Positions 32,856 through 44,253 of a DNA stretch of 64,000 bases are shown here, piece after piece; the first letter of the stretch is position 1, and the number at the start of each line of letters is the position of its first letter. Where the stretch lies: the NCBI GenBank assembly GCA_030220185.1, contig JASPKZ010003844.1:5556501-5620500 (forward strand). Direction: 5' to 3'. The DNA comes from Diploptera punctata. Taxonomy: Eukaryota > Arthropoda > Insecta > Blattodea > Blaberidae. The translations under genes were made by a program, and so were the position numbers. The notes beneath the pieces were generated by a model. That model saw only the letters and a program-made list of their open reading frames with translations. It did not search any database and was not told where the DNA came from.

Positions 32856-33516
32856 GAAGGTCAAGGGTTCGAGTCCCGTGGGGGTCAGGATTTTTAAACT
32901 GACCCAAACCTTCTGGCGGCACTATGGTCCTGGGGTCGGCTCAGCCTCTAACAGAAATGACTACCAGACGCTTGTTCTGGGGGTAAAGGTGGCCGTCATG
33001 CAGGGCTGACAACCCGGCTGACATCAAGTGCTGATTGTCTAGAAGAAGTGGGAGCCTTAACCTCCTACTACCTCAAGGGCCTGCTGAGGCCTATAGTGGG
33101 ATCACTTTACTTACTTTTTGTCCCATACCGTAGCCGAGTGGTTAAGGCAGGAAGCCTTGGTGCAAATATACGGGACTTGCGCTGGTTTGAGTCTCCATGG
33201 GGGAAGAAATTCTCATCGTATTTCGGTCAGTATGGGACCGGTGCCCACCCAGCATCATGAGGCATTTGGGTAGCTACAATAAGTAGTGGCTCCAGGTTGA
33301 CAAAACCAGCAATAACGGCTCAGGGACTCAACATGCTGACCACATGTCACCCCAATACTGGCTGATGATCATCTACCTCTGTGATTGACACATGTGGATG
33401 AGGCCAGCAGCCGGATGGTAGGCTAAGGGCCCTCTAGGCCTGTTGTGCCAGGAGTTTTTTAAATTTAATTGCATAGGTCATGAGTGTCAATTCAAATCTG
33501 AGGATGAAAAGACTAA
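32856..33516 (+). repeat. 661-bp tandem duplication, unit 2
   Basis: Second unit. Its family C copy lacks the A-box part because the breakpoint lies inside the tRNA-like head; the family A copy at 33119-33458 is complete. Confidence 0.95.
33119..33458 (+). mobile_element. SINE family A (in unit 2)
   Basis: Apparently identical to 32458-32797, offset by 661 bases, so it arose by tandem duplication and not by its own insertion. Confidence 0.85.
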
Positions 33517-33650
33517 CAACTTAAGATACAAGGCCCTTGTCTTTACTTCCTTCAGAAGGGAAGTCAGTCCTGTTTTTTTAAACAGGCTGGGTTTGAACCT
33601 TGGAATCATTAGTGAGCATGGGAACCACTTGACCACCAGAAGCAACATTC
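33517..33650 (-). mobile_element. SINE family D-like fragment
   Basis: The minus strand has AAGGTTCAAACCCAGCC (B box) and GACTGACTTCCCTTCTG-type body words. Diverged. Confidence 0.5.
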
Positions 33651-33924
33651 TATAAAGAATGTCTTCTCAAGAGATATATGAAATATAGATATGAAGATAT
33701 CTGATTCAAATCTTGATTCAGGCATGTATTCTCCTCTTCATATAAATTTTATCATTCAGTTGGAAATGATAAATTTAATATTTAAGATTGAAAATAAGTT
33801 TGACTTGCTATAAATGTGATGTGATTCCCAGTAGTCTTCTTGTTAAAGAGGCGTAATGGAACAAAAAGTTCATATCTCGGTGTGTGGGAATTCATATAAT
33901 AAAGGAGAGATATGATATGCATTT

Positions 33925-34015
33925 GAATTGGAATTCCTGTTAGCTTAGTGGATAGAGCATAGGTGTACAAAACCAGACATACCAGGTTCAAAGCCTGATT
34001 GTGTGTATTTTTCTG
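33925..34015 (+). repeat. tRNA-like sequence
   Basis: TTAGCTTAGTGGATAGAGC (A box) and CAGGTTCAAAGCCTG (B box) at tRNA spacing. Followed by T-rich sequence. Probably a SINE head; no cloverleaf was confirmed. Confidence 0.5.
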
Positions 34016-34187
34016 TTCAAATAATATTACAGAAATACATTGATTGCTAGATTGTGCACAAAATGTCTGCATTAAATTATAAACCTCTGCAGTACATATG
34101 TTGAGAAGCATGTGGTACTGTTGATAGCGATTTGTTCACCGATTGGGGGATATTAAGCTTTGTGGTTCCTTGGTGCTTTTTGATAGG

Positions 34188-34496
34188 TAAAGTAAAGTAA
34201 AGTGATCCCACTACAGGTCATAGGAGACCCTTGGGGTAGTAGGAGGTTAAGGCTCCTACTTTTTCTAGACAATCGGCACTTGTCAGCCGGGATCTCAGCC
34301 CTGCATGACGACCGCCTTTACCCCCAGAACAAGCATCTGGTACTCACTTCCATTAGAAGCTGAGTGAACCCCAGGACCATGGTGCTACCAGATGGTTTGG
34401 GTCAGTTTAAAAATCCTGACCCCACTGGGACTTGAACCCTCGACCTTCTGGTTTGTAGCACACTGCCTTAACCACTATGCTATGGTGTGCCCCTTT
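34188..34496 (-). mobile_element. SINE family C with target duplication
   Basis: Flanked by TTTTTGATAGG at 34177-34187 and 34497-34507. On the minus strand: CATAGTGGTTAAGGCAG (A box), GGTTCAAGTCCCAG (B box) and the family C body. Confidence 0.9.
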
Positions 34497-34507
34497 TTTT
34501 TGATAGG

Positions 34508-35309
34508 AGTATGATAATGTTTCATATTCTCCCTTCTCTTTGTACATCACACAACCCACTTTATACTACACAAATATGCTTATCCTATACTCCTCTCAAT
34601 GCAAGAATACATTGTCTATGTAAAGTGGTCTGCTGAAGTGGTGTGTAAATTTAAAACATCACATTAATGCCAGATGTGGAACCTGAAGCATGTAAAATGC
34701 ATTGGGTGACATTAGAATATACACTTAATTGAATTGAAAGATTTGGGCATAATTTATCTGAGGCAAATGGGTTAATGCTACCGAATGTGAATGAAGGGAA
34801 ATATTTGAATTGTTTAGATATTTTTCTAATGGTTAGGTACTGTAGTTTTCTAATACATTACCAGATAGCAGTATGTAGATTTGTAAAATGAACATGAGAG
34901 ATGTTTAATATCCTAGGAATGAACTTTGTCTTTTACATGGAATTCACCTAAGCTGCAGATGAAAATATGTATTTCAATAAGAAACTGCAGTGGAAAGTTA
35001 CACTGGAAGGTAATTTATAATTATGTAAATGAATTGGATATAATTTTTGCATACTCTTCATGAAACCGTGATTTTCACAGGACTGGTTTTGAAAGGGACA
35101 TCTTTTCAGAAACTGGTTCTATGAAAATTCTGGAGTTTTATGAAGTGAGATGTAAAAATTATATATAATTTATAGCAACTGAGTGTATATTTTGATATGA
35201 ATGTACTTAGAGATGCAGATTAATAAATTTAAAAATGAAACCTTTATGTGTATTTCTGACATGTAACCTTAAGATAATCCTATGGAATTTCTTCCGGAGC
35301 GAGTTTTTA
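34508..35309. other. No gene seen
   Basis: AT-rich with no recognised repeat or coding. Confidence 0.4.
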
Positions 35310-35607
35310 TCATGTTGGACTTAGAGTGATTTTTTTAGGGCTGTTTTTGCTCATTTTTTGGCTCCAGTAGGTGCTTTTTAGTACCAATTCCATTGTATAT
35401 TTGAAATTTCATTCAAATATTCAAAGCATGAATTTGAAAGATGAATTGGATTAAGGTAAAACCCTAATCCAATTAATCTTTTGAATTCAAGCTTTGAATA
35501 TTTGAATGAAATTTTAAATATACAACAGAATCAGTATTAAAAAAGTATTGATTTGAGCCAAGAAATGAGCAAAAACAGCCCTAAAAAAATCACCCTAAGT
35601 CCCACAC
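35310..35607. repeat. Near-perfect hairpin, ~145-bp arms
   Basis: 35310-35457 and 35460-35607 are reverse complements with a spacer of only a few bases. Outer ends share GACTTAG(A/G)GTGATTTTTTTAGGGC; the inner part shares TTCATTCAAATATTCAAAGC. Likely a foldback MITE. Confidence 0.85.
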
Positions 35608-35861
35608 CTAAAAACAAAAGTAGCAGTCTAGCGTGGAAAGGATTTTGTTAAATAGAGTGTTGCATACATAAAATAAAAAAGTTCTCTAAAAATCAAACAT
35701 TTATTTCACAATAAATGAATTTCATACAATCTTCAAAATTTTACAGAATATAATTTTTGTACTCAAAACTTGAAAATTTAAAGACATTCAGTTGTGCTCC
35801 TGCCATTCAATCTGAAATAAACCATACACTTATATCAGCAACCACAAACATTAATAAATTA

Positions 35862-36013
35862 CAATAGGTGAATCTGGTGCATGTTATCTCAAATGTATTT
35901 CATTTCTCATGTTTCAATATGCTCCAGACCAGACAAGCTGACAATGGTATGGACAGCATATCAAAACATCAGAAATGAAATACATTTGAGATAATACGTA
36001 TCAGATTCACCTT
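35862..36013. repeat. Inverted repeat, ~58-bp arms
   Basis: TATCTCAAATGTATTTCATTTCT and its complement flank a ~35-bp centre; the outer parts share TAGGTGAATCTG. Fits a small foldback element. Confidence 0.75.
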
Positions 36014-36164
36014 ATTTATTAACTGTGAGCATAAGCTACAACATGTAAATTATTTAATATACCATACAGTATATGCTGATTCTTTGAACATCTACCAAAA
36101 CAATAGATTTATACATAATTTATGCATATGAGTCCATAAATATAAGCAATGTACCAGTATTTGA

Positions 36165-37380
36165 AGAGAAAAATTATATGCTCAGGCTGGGGTTTGAACC
36201 CAGAACCTTTGGCTTTCTACGCCAATGCTCTACCACTGAGCTATCTGAGCATTCAAATCTAAATGCAAATTTTTCTATTAATTCACAAGCATTTGATTGA
36301 TCATGCAAATAACAGCTTCTTATTTAAGATAGCATTTATTGGGAATTTAAGCACTACTTTATAAAGCCAGTAAGGCTTCTTTTGATGTTTTTATTATTAA
36401 TTTAACACTTCTCACTAAAGGATACATTATGTTTCAAGAGAAAAATTAAACACTCAGACTGGGGTTTGAACCCAGGACATTTGGCTTTCTTGGCCAATGC
36501 TCTACCTCTGAGCTAGCTGAGAAACTCCAATCTAAATACAAATTTTTATCTTATACATTGTTAATTCCCAAGCGCCAAATGCTGCAAGTATTTACTTGAT
36601 CACACAAATGGCAGATTCTTATTTAAAATTACATTTATTGGGAATTTAAACACTACTTTATAAAGCCACTAGGGCTTCTTTCAATGTTTTTATTATTAAT
36701 TTAACACTTCTCACTAAAGGATAAATTATATTTCAAGAAAAAAATTACACACTCAGACTGGGATTTGAACCCATGAACTTTGCCTTTCTAGGCCAATGCT
36801 CTACCAATTGAGCTACCTGAGGAACTCTAATATAAACATACATCTTTCTCTTATACATTGTTAATTCCGAAGCTCTGAATGCTACAAGCATTTTTTTGAT
36901 CATGCAAATAGCAGCTTCATACTTAAAACATCAATTATTGGGAATTTAAACATTAATTTATAAAGCCACTAGGGCTTATTTTGATGATTTTATTAATAAT
37001 TTAACACTTCTCACTAAAGGATAAATTACATTTCAAGAAAAAGATAAATGTTCAAACTGGGGTTTGAACCAAAGTCATTTGGCTTTCTTGGCCAATGCCC
37101 TACCTCTGAGCTAGCTGAGAAATTACAATCTGAATGCAAATTTTTCTCTTATACATTGTTAATTCCCGAGCGCCAAATGCTACAAGCATTTACTTGATCA
37201 CACAAATGGCAGCTTCTTATTTTAAATTACATTTATTGGGAATTTAAACACTACTTTATAAAGCCAATAGGGCTTCTTGCAATGTTTTCATTGAACACTT
37301 TTCACTAAAGGATAAATTGTATTTCAAGAAAAAAATTACATGCTCTGGACTGGGGTTTGAACCCAGGATCTTTGGCAGTA
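36165..37380 (-). repeat. Tandem array, ~295-bp unit with tRNA-like domain, ~4.5 copies
   Basis: tRNA-like domains recur at 36180, 36453, 36752, 37051 and 37343 (spacing 273, 299, 299, 292). Between them each unit carries CATTTATTGGGAATTTAA, TATAAAGCCA(C/G)TA(G/A)GGC and TTCTCACTAAAGGATA. Units differ by roughly 10-20%, so the array is old. The last unit is cut inside its tRNA-like part. Confidence 0.85.
36180..36250 (-). tRNA. tRNA-like gene or pseudogene with full cloverleaf
   Basis: The minus strand folds as a 71-nt class I tRNA: acceptor GCTCAGA/CCTGAGC (6 of 7 pairs), D stem GCTC/GAGC, anticodon stem TTGGC/GCCAA, T stem CTGGG/CCCAG and T loop TTCAAAC. The loop GTAGAAA has U33 and would present AGA, a serine anticodon, yet there is no long variable arm. 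The other array copies are more decayed (36453-36521, 36752-36821, 37051-37119). Most likely tRNA-derived repeat DNA. Confidence 0.4.
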
Positions 37381-37904
37381 GTTTTCTTAACCAAAGATTC
37401 TAAACTGAAGTCTCCTAGCCACAACATTGAAATTTTATACTATTAAAATTTCCAATCCCATCAGGAAACAAACCTAAATCCATTGGTAAAAAGATAGGCA
37501 TGCTATCACCTGAGCTAACACATTTACATCCTAAAATTACACTATATTTCCTATTTCACCAAACTTGCAGAAAGAATCATTTGGTTTTTTAATTCCTTCC
37601 TGCATTTTTAATGTAAAGTCATCCTGCTGACATACTTTGACTCGACAGATACCCTATTGAGTTCCAGAGGCAAATATTTTTGGTTATTATAAAGAATCTA
37701 TCACAACTATTCTTGCTTACTCGTTTCATTTTTGTGAACTAGAGCAGCAAACAGAACAGTTCATTGGGACAAGCCTAACATTTATGTAATGTAAAACAAT
37801 ATTTTGAATACTTCAAAAGCATAGGTTAAGTTTTAAGATTTATATAATAATGCTCTTTAATAGCATCACAAAATGTAGATTTGAAAGACCAACAAATTCT
37901 GCTC
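37381..37904. other. Unassigned; weak tRNA-like words near 37455-37530
   Basis: The minus strand has GTTAGCTCAGGTGATAGCA (A-box-like) and a poor B box AGGTTTGTTTCCTG. The remainder is AT-rich. Confidence 0.35.
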
Positions 37905-38040
37905 AGAGGCCTTTAATTCAGGCTTGAGGTTTTTGTCATAAATCTACAACACAGGACCCATGGCTTTACTTCCCTTCCAAAGGAAGTCATACTTAGTATT
38001 TATATACAACCATGGTAACCACTAGACCACCAGGACCTAT
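37905..38040 (-). mobile_element. SINE family D, diverged
   Basis: The minus strand matches the family around TGGTCTAGTGGTTACC (A-box region) and the CCTGAATTAAAGGCCTCTGAGC end. Confidence 0.5.
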
Positions 38041-38289
38041 TTTATTCTTAAAGAGAAAGACATTTGGTAGAGTAGAATAAAACTAAGATCTTATACAATT
38101 AGATCTATAGAATACTAAGAATAAACTATTCAATGCCATGTTCTTAGCAATAATTTTTACAGTAATTTAATACCAACCTAAACAACATTAATTCTAAACC
38201 TGATAAATTTGAATCTTTCCCAATGTTATTAACTTTTTAATCAATTTTATCTGCTCTGTTATATCTTTTTTCCATTATTTCCTTTCAAT
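38041..38289. other. No gene seen
   Basis: AT-rich, unassigned. Confidence 0.4.
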
Positions 38290-38560
38290 ACACTATGAGC
38301 CAGAATGTTAGGGGTTCAATTCCCAATGGGGTCAGGATTTTTAAACTGATCCAAACACACTGGCAGCACCATAGCCCTGGGATCAACTCAGCCTCTAACA
38401 GAATTAAGTATTAGATTTTATTCTGAGGGTAAACAGACAAAACACAGGACTGACAATACAGCTGACATCTTGTGCCAATTGTCTACAAAGGTAGCAGTAG
38501 TCAAACTCCTACTACCCCGTTTGAATCCCATGACGTTGTGGGATCACTTTACTTTATATT
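38290..38560 (+). mobile_element. SINE family C, diverged
   Basis: Contains GGGGTTCAATTCCC (B box), GGGGTCAGGATTTTTAAACTG, CAGCCTCTAACAGAA and the GGGATCACTTTACTT end in family order. Confidence 0.75.
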
Positions 38561-38864
38561 ACACAAGTCTGCATTTTTAAATCTTTTTCTCAGATGATTT
38601 ATTTAAAATAGCCGTTTTTAAATCAATTTTTTATACTGATTCCAGAAATGATTTCCATTTTTGTCTCTCACGTCAGGTTTTTGCACAAAATAAGAATTTA
38701 TATTTTTCACGTTTTAGCTACTACAAGCACAAATAATTCAAACTTCGTTTCACACAAGATACATTTTTGTTAAAAAATACATGTTAAAAATACTGTAGAG
38801 TACTCCTAATAATTTTGTGACTACTTTGTAACAAAACAGAAAGTAAATGGTGTTCCATTAATTT

Positions 38865-40330
38865 TTAAATCTTCTCTTCTCTGACTTCCTTGAAGTTCCT
38901 CCATTTAATATCCTGGTGAAAACGTTCACCTTGCTCTTCACTATAATGTCCCCAATTTTCAGGGAAGTAGTCAATATGGAAACATAGAAAGTGAACTTTC
39001 ACACTCATGTTACAATTCAACTTTTTGAAAATTTCCAACATATTTTCCACAATTGCCTTGTAATTAGAAACTTTGTTATTGCCTAGGAAGTTTTCAGTAA
39101 CAGATCAGAAAGCAGTCCAGACTTCTTTTCCTCTCTTATTCATTGTTTAATCAAAATATTTATCCTTCATCAGTTTATTTATTTGCGGGCCAACAAAAAT
39201 TTCAGCTTTAAATTTTTCTTGTGTCATGGACGGAAATTTCTTACAAAGGTACTTGAAGCAAGGCCCATCCTTTGGTAGAGTCCTTACAAATTGCTTCATC
39301 AGTCCAATTTGATGTGTAGTGAAAAGCAGGATTTTTGAGGGTCTACAAGTGGTTCATGTAGGATGTTTTTAGTTCCTGGCACAACATTTCTACGCTCTGG
39401 CCAAACTTTCACATCCCAATGTTTTTGCTTTACCTGACAGTCCAATTCACATAGATAGCATGAAATTATTGTGAAACCAGCTTGTTGCCCTAATAGTATC
39501 CCTCATTCTGGATACTTGTTAATAGCAACTTCATGTTCTTGAATGTCTCCTTCATCTGAATTGAATGGGCAATAGGAATGGACCCATACATATTCCCATT
39601 ATGCAGTAACCCACTTTTGAGGCTCCTCTTTGATGAGTCTATAAAAAGTTTCCACTGAGTAGAATCATGCTCAATGTCATAGAAGTGCATTAACTCGTTT
39701 ATGTTATTACAGTAAACCAAGCAATCATTCTGTGAGAATAAAGGAACGAGTTCTTTTTCTCTGTGCTTGTACCATGAGTAATGTGTTCCTGGTTCCAGAA
39801 GATTCTTACTTTTAAGCCGTGAGCCAATTCAGATCACGAACTAGATCATTAAGGTCACTTTGAGAGAACTGTTGTGGAGTAAAGCCGTCATCAGGTTGAT
39901 ATATATCATGAGTATCATCATCAGTGATTGCATCAAGTTCACTTTCAACATTATATTCTGTCAGGTTCTCTAAAACAGCTGGATGAAGAGGAACAGGCAG
40001 CTCTTCTCCAGGTGACCTGGTCTAATGGCTGAAAGGATGCTTGGATATACAATTTGGTTCTTATTTTTTTTTAATTACACCCCTGAACATTAAGCAAACA
40101 GGAGTAACAGTCATTAAGGTGGTCATTAGGCTCTCTCCACACCATAGGAATCACAAACAGCATTCACATTTTCTTCCCTTTTGTTCACAATCTTAACTTC
40201 TCAACACAATAGTAGCAAACTTTGTTCGGCGCCTACACCTTATCCTGGTTACCAAGTTTCACTTTAAAATAAGCATAGTAAGCTTTTTTCACAAAGTCTG
40301 TAATATCCATTCAACCTCAGCAGCAGTTGT
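38865..40330 (-). pseudogene. Pseudogene of an uncharacterised, highly repeated arthropod protein family
   Basis: On the minus strand, in order: FVKKAYYAYFKVKLGNQDK (40.3 kb), a VCYYCVEKLR Cys pair, IVYPSILSAIRPGHLEK, FTPQQFSQSDLNDLVRDLNW, WKLFIDSSKRSLKSGLLHNG, then after frameshifts FPSMTQEKFKAEIFVGPQIN, NFLGNNKVSNYKAIVENML and FPENWGHYSEEQGERFHQDI. I recall this order from many arthropod genomes, where the protein has no assigned function. At least four frameshifts or stops break the frame, yet the length looks nearly complete. No introns are evident. Whether it is a mobile element or a retrocopy cannot be decided here. Confidence 0.7.
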
Positions 40331-40654
40331 GCCAAACTAAGGCTTAGAGGCTTGAATTGACCAATTCCCTTCCAACAATATTCATTACCGTCTGGCACAT
40401 ATTATGCTCTCACCAAAAAATATATGAAAACAGATTAGGTCCATTGTGAAAAAACTGTACGTTATAGAAGAAAACTAAGAACAGTTCTGGAATCAGCATA
40501 AAAAAGTTAACTAATACAATGTATTAGTTTTCAGTCATCTGATATCATGCAGACTAGTGTTATTATCTATCAAAGCAAACTTTTGTGTCAAATAGAGCAT
40601 ATACCTCACAGTACTGCCAACATTTAAACTATTTCATTGCTATTCTGTGATTTT
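40331..40654. other. No gene seen
   Basis: Unassigned; may include the upstream part of the pseudogene. Confidence 0.35.
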
Positions 40655-40960
40655 CATAAATAATGCCATGAGTGATTTCCAATTTATCTAGAGAATTTGG
40701 AAATCAAGAGTGGCATTTGTTAGGACTATTTAACGAATGAAATGAAGCTGTTTACTCACAAATCATTATTTAAATATAGTTATTTTAAAATATTTATATA
40801 TTTAATGTAAACAGCGATGTTTGAAAACAAATGAGAAATGGTTAGTATGCTTCATTTGCTTCTTTTTTTCATCATTGCAACCAGATCATATTATTTATTG
40901 CCAAAGGATCGCGAAGTTGTAAGAATGCGTCCTAGTGGAGAAATTTATAACCAACGTTAT
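40655..40960 (+). repeat. Partial inverted copy of the 45.4-46.5 kb foldback
   Basis: Shares TGGCATTTGTTAGGACTATTTAAC, the ATAGTTATTTTAAAATATTTATATATTTAATG stretch (in part) and GCGATGTTTGAAAACAAAT with the complement of 45650-46345, without the SINE that interrupts that copy. Confidence 0.75.
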
Positions 40961-41224
40961 AGGTATTAATTAATTTCCAATGTCCTATTGTAAATATGTC
41001 AATTACATTTTTCTGGAACGTCATTTCCTGGAAAATAATTTGTTTAAGAAAGTGCAAACAGTGGTTTAAGGATAGTGAAGTGCATTCCATAACCTCTCCT
41101 ATCCAAATCTCAACCTCAACCTGCTCGTGGTGCAACCTGCTTTTACAAATGAGGCTATGAGGACCGAGTAATGGCAGTATAACCACATCATCAGAAATAG
41201 AGGAAATGCTATTTCAACACTTAC
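40961..41224. other. No gene seen
   Basis: Unassigned; the LINE 5' boundary lies somewhere near 41220. Confidence 0.35.
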
Positions 41225-41470
41225 ACTGGCATGCCACGGCGTAGAAATGGTCCACAAATGGTGCTTGTGAGAATGGTCGGTGGATTCAAATATATAGATC
41301 CTCCCGGCAAGGTCCGATGGACCCATTAACCAACGGCATGTGTGGCCCTCCAGTCATACTGGGGGTTTATGTGAGTGGGTGATGTGACCACCATTACAAA
41401 TAAAAAATTGGTGCCCTCTTAAAAAACGGTTACATTTATGCTGAACACTGGCAAATCCTTCAGACAAATT

Positions 41471-41515
41471 TCCCGGAGGTAAAACAGTCCCCTTTTCGGA
41501 TCTCCGGATGGGGAC
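41471..41515 (+). promoter_or_regulatory. Pseudoknot-forming leader motif at the LINE start codon
   Basis: CCGGAG (41473-41478) pairs with CTCCGG (41502-41507), and GTCCCC (41487-41492) pairs with GGGGAC (41510-41515). The order a-b-a'-b' makes an H-type pseudoknot with two perfect 6-bp helices. The ATG at 41508 lies between the last two strands. Related segments occur before the RTE endonucleases at 4372-4417 and, on the minus strand, about 54745-54787. Confidence 0.5.
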
Positions 41516-42842
41516 ATCTGCAGGACGTCATATACAGAACATCTTTAAAATTCTCCAATGGAACGCAGGAGGACTTACACAGAGTAAAAAAACCGAATTA
41601 CAAACAATCATAGAGGAAAATGGGATAGATGTATTTATCATACAAGAAGCTAATGTATCAAGAGACCAACTAAAATATTTTCAATTTCCTGGATTCAACA
41701 TACATATCCTCCCCAAAGCATGGCAAGTAGCTAGTGGAATTCTTGCAGGCGTCAGAACAAATATTTTATCAAAATCTAAAGTTATAAAGGAAATGCAACA
41801 AGAAGACAAAGTAGAAATCATCCAAATTGAAATCTGGAAAGGAAGTTCACATTACAACATATATGGAATATACAATCCACCTAATAACAACCCCTGTCTA
41901 GATATAATTAATATTTATCCAAAAACAATTCTGATTGGTGATTTTAATGGCCATTCACCTAAATGGGGATACAAAGACTACAATCCTAGTGGCAAAACTA
42001 TTGAAGATTTATTAAATTCAAACACTTTAGAACTTATCTATAAGAATGATGACTGTCCTACATACATACATTATAATGGCCAGTGTACAAATCCAGATCT
42101 CCTGTTAGTTTCATCTGACCTGAAAGATAAGACTACACGTGAAATCATTGAAGATCTAGGATCGGAACATAGAGCAGTTGTTGCATCTACAATACATCAG
42201 GACAAACAAAATAACAGTAAACAAAAAACAAAATACTCTTGGAATTTTAGAAAAGCTAATTGGGAAAAATTTACAGAAGAAACTGAACATAAATTAAACC
42301 TAATTCAGTACGAAGTATCTACAGATAAACTTAATAATACCATCTCAAACATAATTCTTGAAGCAGCAAAAAATTGGATCCCAAGAGGAAAAACTAAACA
42401 CTACAAACCCTTTTGGAACGCAGACTTATCCAAGTTAAAAGAAGAAAGGGACACAGCAAGAAGAAAAGCAGAATTGTCCAACAACCAAATAGATACACAA
42501 GAATGGCGAAGAAAGGCAGCAAAGTTTAAAAAAGAAATCTATGCAGCAAAGAAAAATGCATTCAGTGAATTTATTGAAAAAGCTGATTACAGAAAAGACT
42601 CAAAAAAAGTATATAGATATATAAGTAAAATCACAAATCAGAGAGATACAAAGAAAGAACCACTCAAATTTAATGGGAAAACACTTACTTCCAACAACTC
42701 TATTGCTGAAGCTTTTAATAAACACTACAGCTTTCGACACAAACTCCCTCCTGAAGCTAAAAATAAACAAAGGCAAATTAAAATAGATCTCAAGACTTTA
42801 AAGAAGCATAAAAAACAAACACATGATATATTCAGCAAATAA
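41508..42842 (+). pseudogene. LINE AP-endonuclease domain and linker
   Basis: 444 codons from ATG at 41508 to TAA at 42840. Residues about 15-23 (ILQWNAGGL) carry the catalytic Asn; VFIIQEAN near 42-48 carries the catalytic Glu; LIGDFNGHSPKWG near 146 carries Asp and Asn; TNPDLLLVSSDL and GSEHRAVVAS near 224 complete the Asp/His set. All the key residues of an APE-type endonuclease are present. The C-terminal 200 residues are Lys-rich linker. The frame continues past the TAA into RT sequence (WELNSAIHELQDNKSPGP), so the stop is a mutation inside one long ORF. Confidence 0.85.
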
Positions 42843-43722
42843 TTCACCATATGGGAACTAAATTCTGCAATACATGAGTTACAAGACAATAAATCTCCTG
42901 GTCCAGTTAAAATACATGTTGAATTTTTTGAAACATCTTGGCTAAAAGAGAAGGATTACACTACTGAAATTATTTAACCTATCATGGACCTCTACTGTAC
43001 CTACAGAGTGGAAAAAAGCAATAATTATCCCTATTTTAAAAAAAGACAAGACAGCTGATGATATAAATAATTACAGACCAATCTCTTTAACAAGTGTCAT
43101 TGCAAAAACAGCAGAACGTATGATTTCAGCGAGACTAAATTGGTTCTTAGAAAGTAAAAACATACTAACAGCACAAACAGGATTCAGGCAAAATCTATCT
43201 ACAAAAGAAAATACAATTCAACTTTCTCAAGATGCCAAAGAATCTTTCAACAAAAATCAAGATACGCTAACAGTTTTCATTGATTTTGAAAAAGCATATG
43301 ACTCGGTATGGAGATATAAATTACTTGAAAAACTCACAAAACTAGGCATTCAAAACAATATGTTAAACTGGATCACCCAGTTCCTTTCACAACGTTTCTG
43401 TGCTACAAAATACAATGACAGTACTTCCAAATTCCGACAAATAAAAATGGGCCTCCCTCAAGGTGCAGTACTAAGTACAACCCTGTTCAACATCTACATC
43501 AACGATCTGCCACCAGCTATATCAAACACAGAAATAAAGACAGCTCTTTTTGCAGATGACATGATTATGTGGACATCTTCCTCACAAATAGAAAAATCTA
43601 AATCATCTATGGAAAAGGCTCTTAACCTACTAGAAAAGTGGACCCACAACAATTTAATGGCCATTAATACAGACAAAACAACGTTTCAAATATTTAGCTT
43701 GAAGAAAAAATTCCAAAACTAA
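42843..43722 (+). pseudogene. LINE reverse transcriptase domain
   Basis: After the stop the frame shifts near 42950 and resumes as FNLSWTSTVPTEWKKAIIIP, then NNYRPISLTSVIAKTAERM (RT motif 1-2), FIDFEKAYDSVWR (motif A with the first Asp), MGLPQGAVLSTTLFNIYIN (motif B) and LFADDMIMW (catalytic Asp pair). These residues are intact. The frame is lost again at about 43720. A 200-codon frame from 43120 covers the palm. Confidence 0.85.
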
Positions 43723-44253
43723 ATCTACAGTTGAAGAAAACAAATCTGAGACAAACAAATGAAACAAAATATCTAGGAACAATTTTTGATTCAAAATTAT
43801 CATGGAGAAAAACACATTGAAGCAGTAGTAAACAAAGCAACGAAAAGATTCTCAATCTTAAAAAGATTAGCCGGAGCAAAGTGGGGCAGTAATCGCCAGA
43901 CTCTGAACACCACATACAAAACATTCATCAAGCCAATACTACTATACAATGGGGAGGTAATAATCACAGCAAATAACTCGAACCTGAATCGCCTAGAAGT
44001 ATGCCAAAATCAGGCTTTACGGCTTATAACTGGCGCAGCAAAATCAACTCCAATCGCAGCAATGCAAGCACTAACTCAGAACCCTCCAATATGTCTAACT
44101 TTAGAGGAACAGGCAATAACACAACATGAGAAAATGTTACGATTAACAACAACAAAATGGGAAAAAAGGCAGTTACAACCAAGCAAGTTTGAAAACACAA
44201 ACAAGTTTCTTGTCCAAAGTAATGGAAATAAAAACAGATTTGAATCTTCCTAA
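43723..44253 (+). pseudogene. LINE RT thumb/connection region
   Basis: After a frame change near 43725 it reads LRQTNETKYLGTIFDSKLSW, then, after another change near 43790, HIEAVVNKATKRFSILKRLA, IKPILLYNGEV and NQALRLITGAAKSTPIAAMQ: the usual post-RT segment. It ends at a stop after 44250, overlapping the next frame. Confidence 0.75.

Noticed and set aside
36165..37380. CRISPR array
   Set aside because: Unit length, tRNA-like content and eukaryotic context exclude it; the repeats are ~295 bp with no unique spacers.
38865..39050. Functional small protein of 61 codons
   Set aside because: It is the C-terminal piece of a larger frameshifted pseudogene that continues upstream to about 40330.
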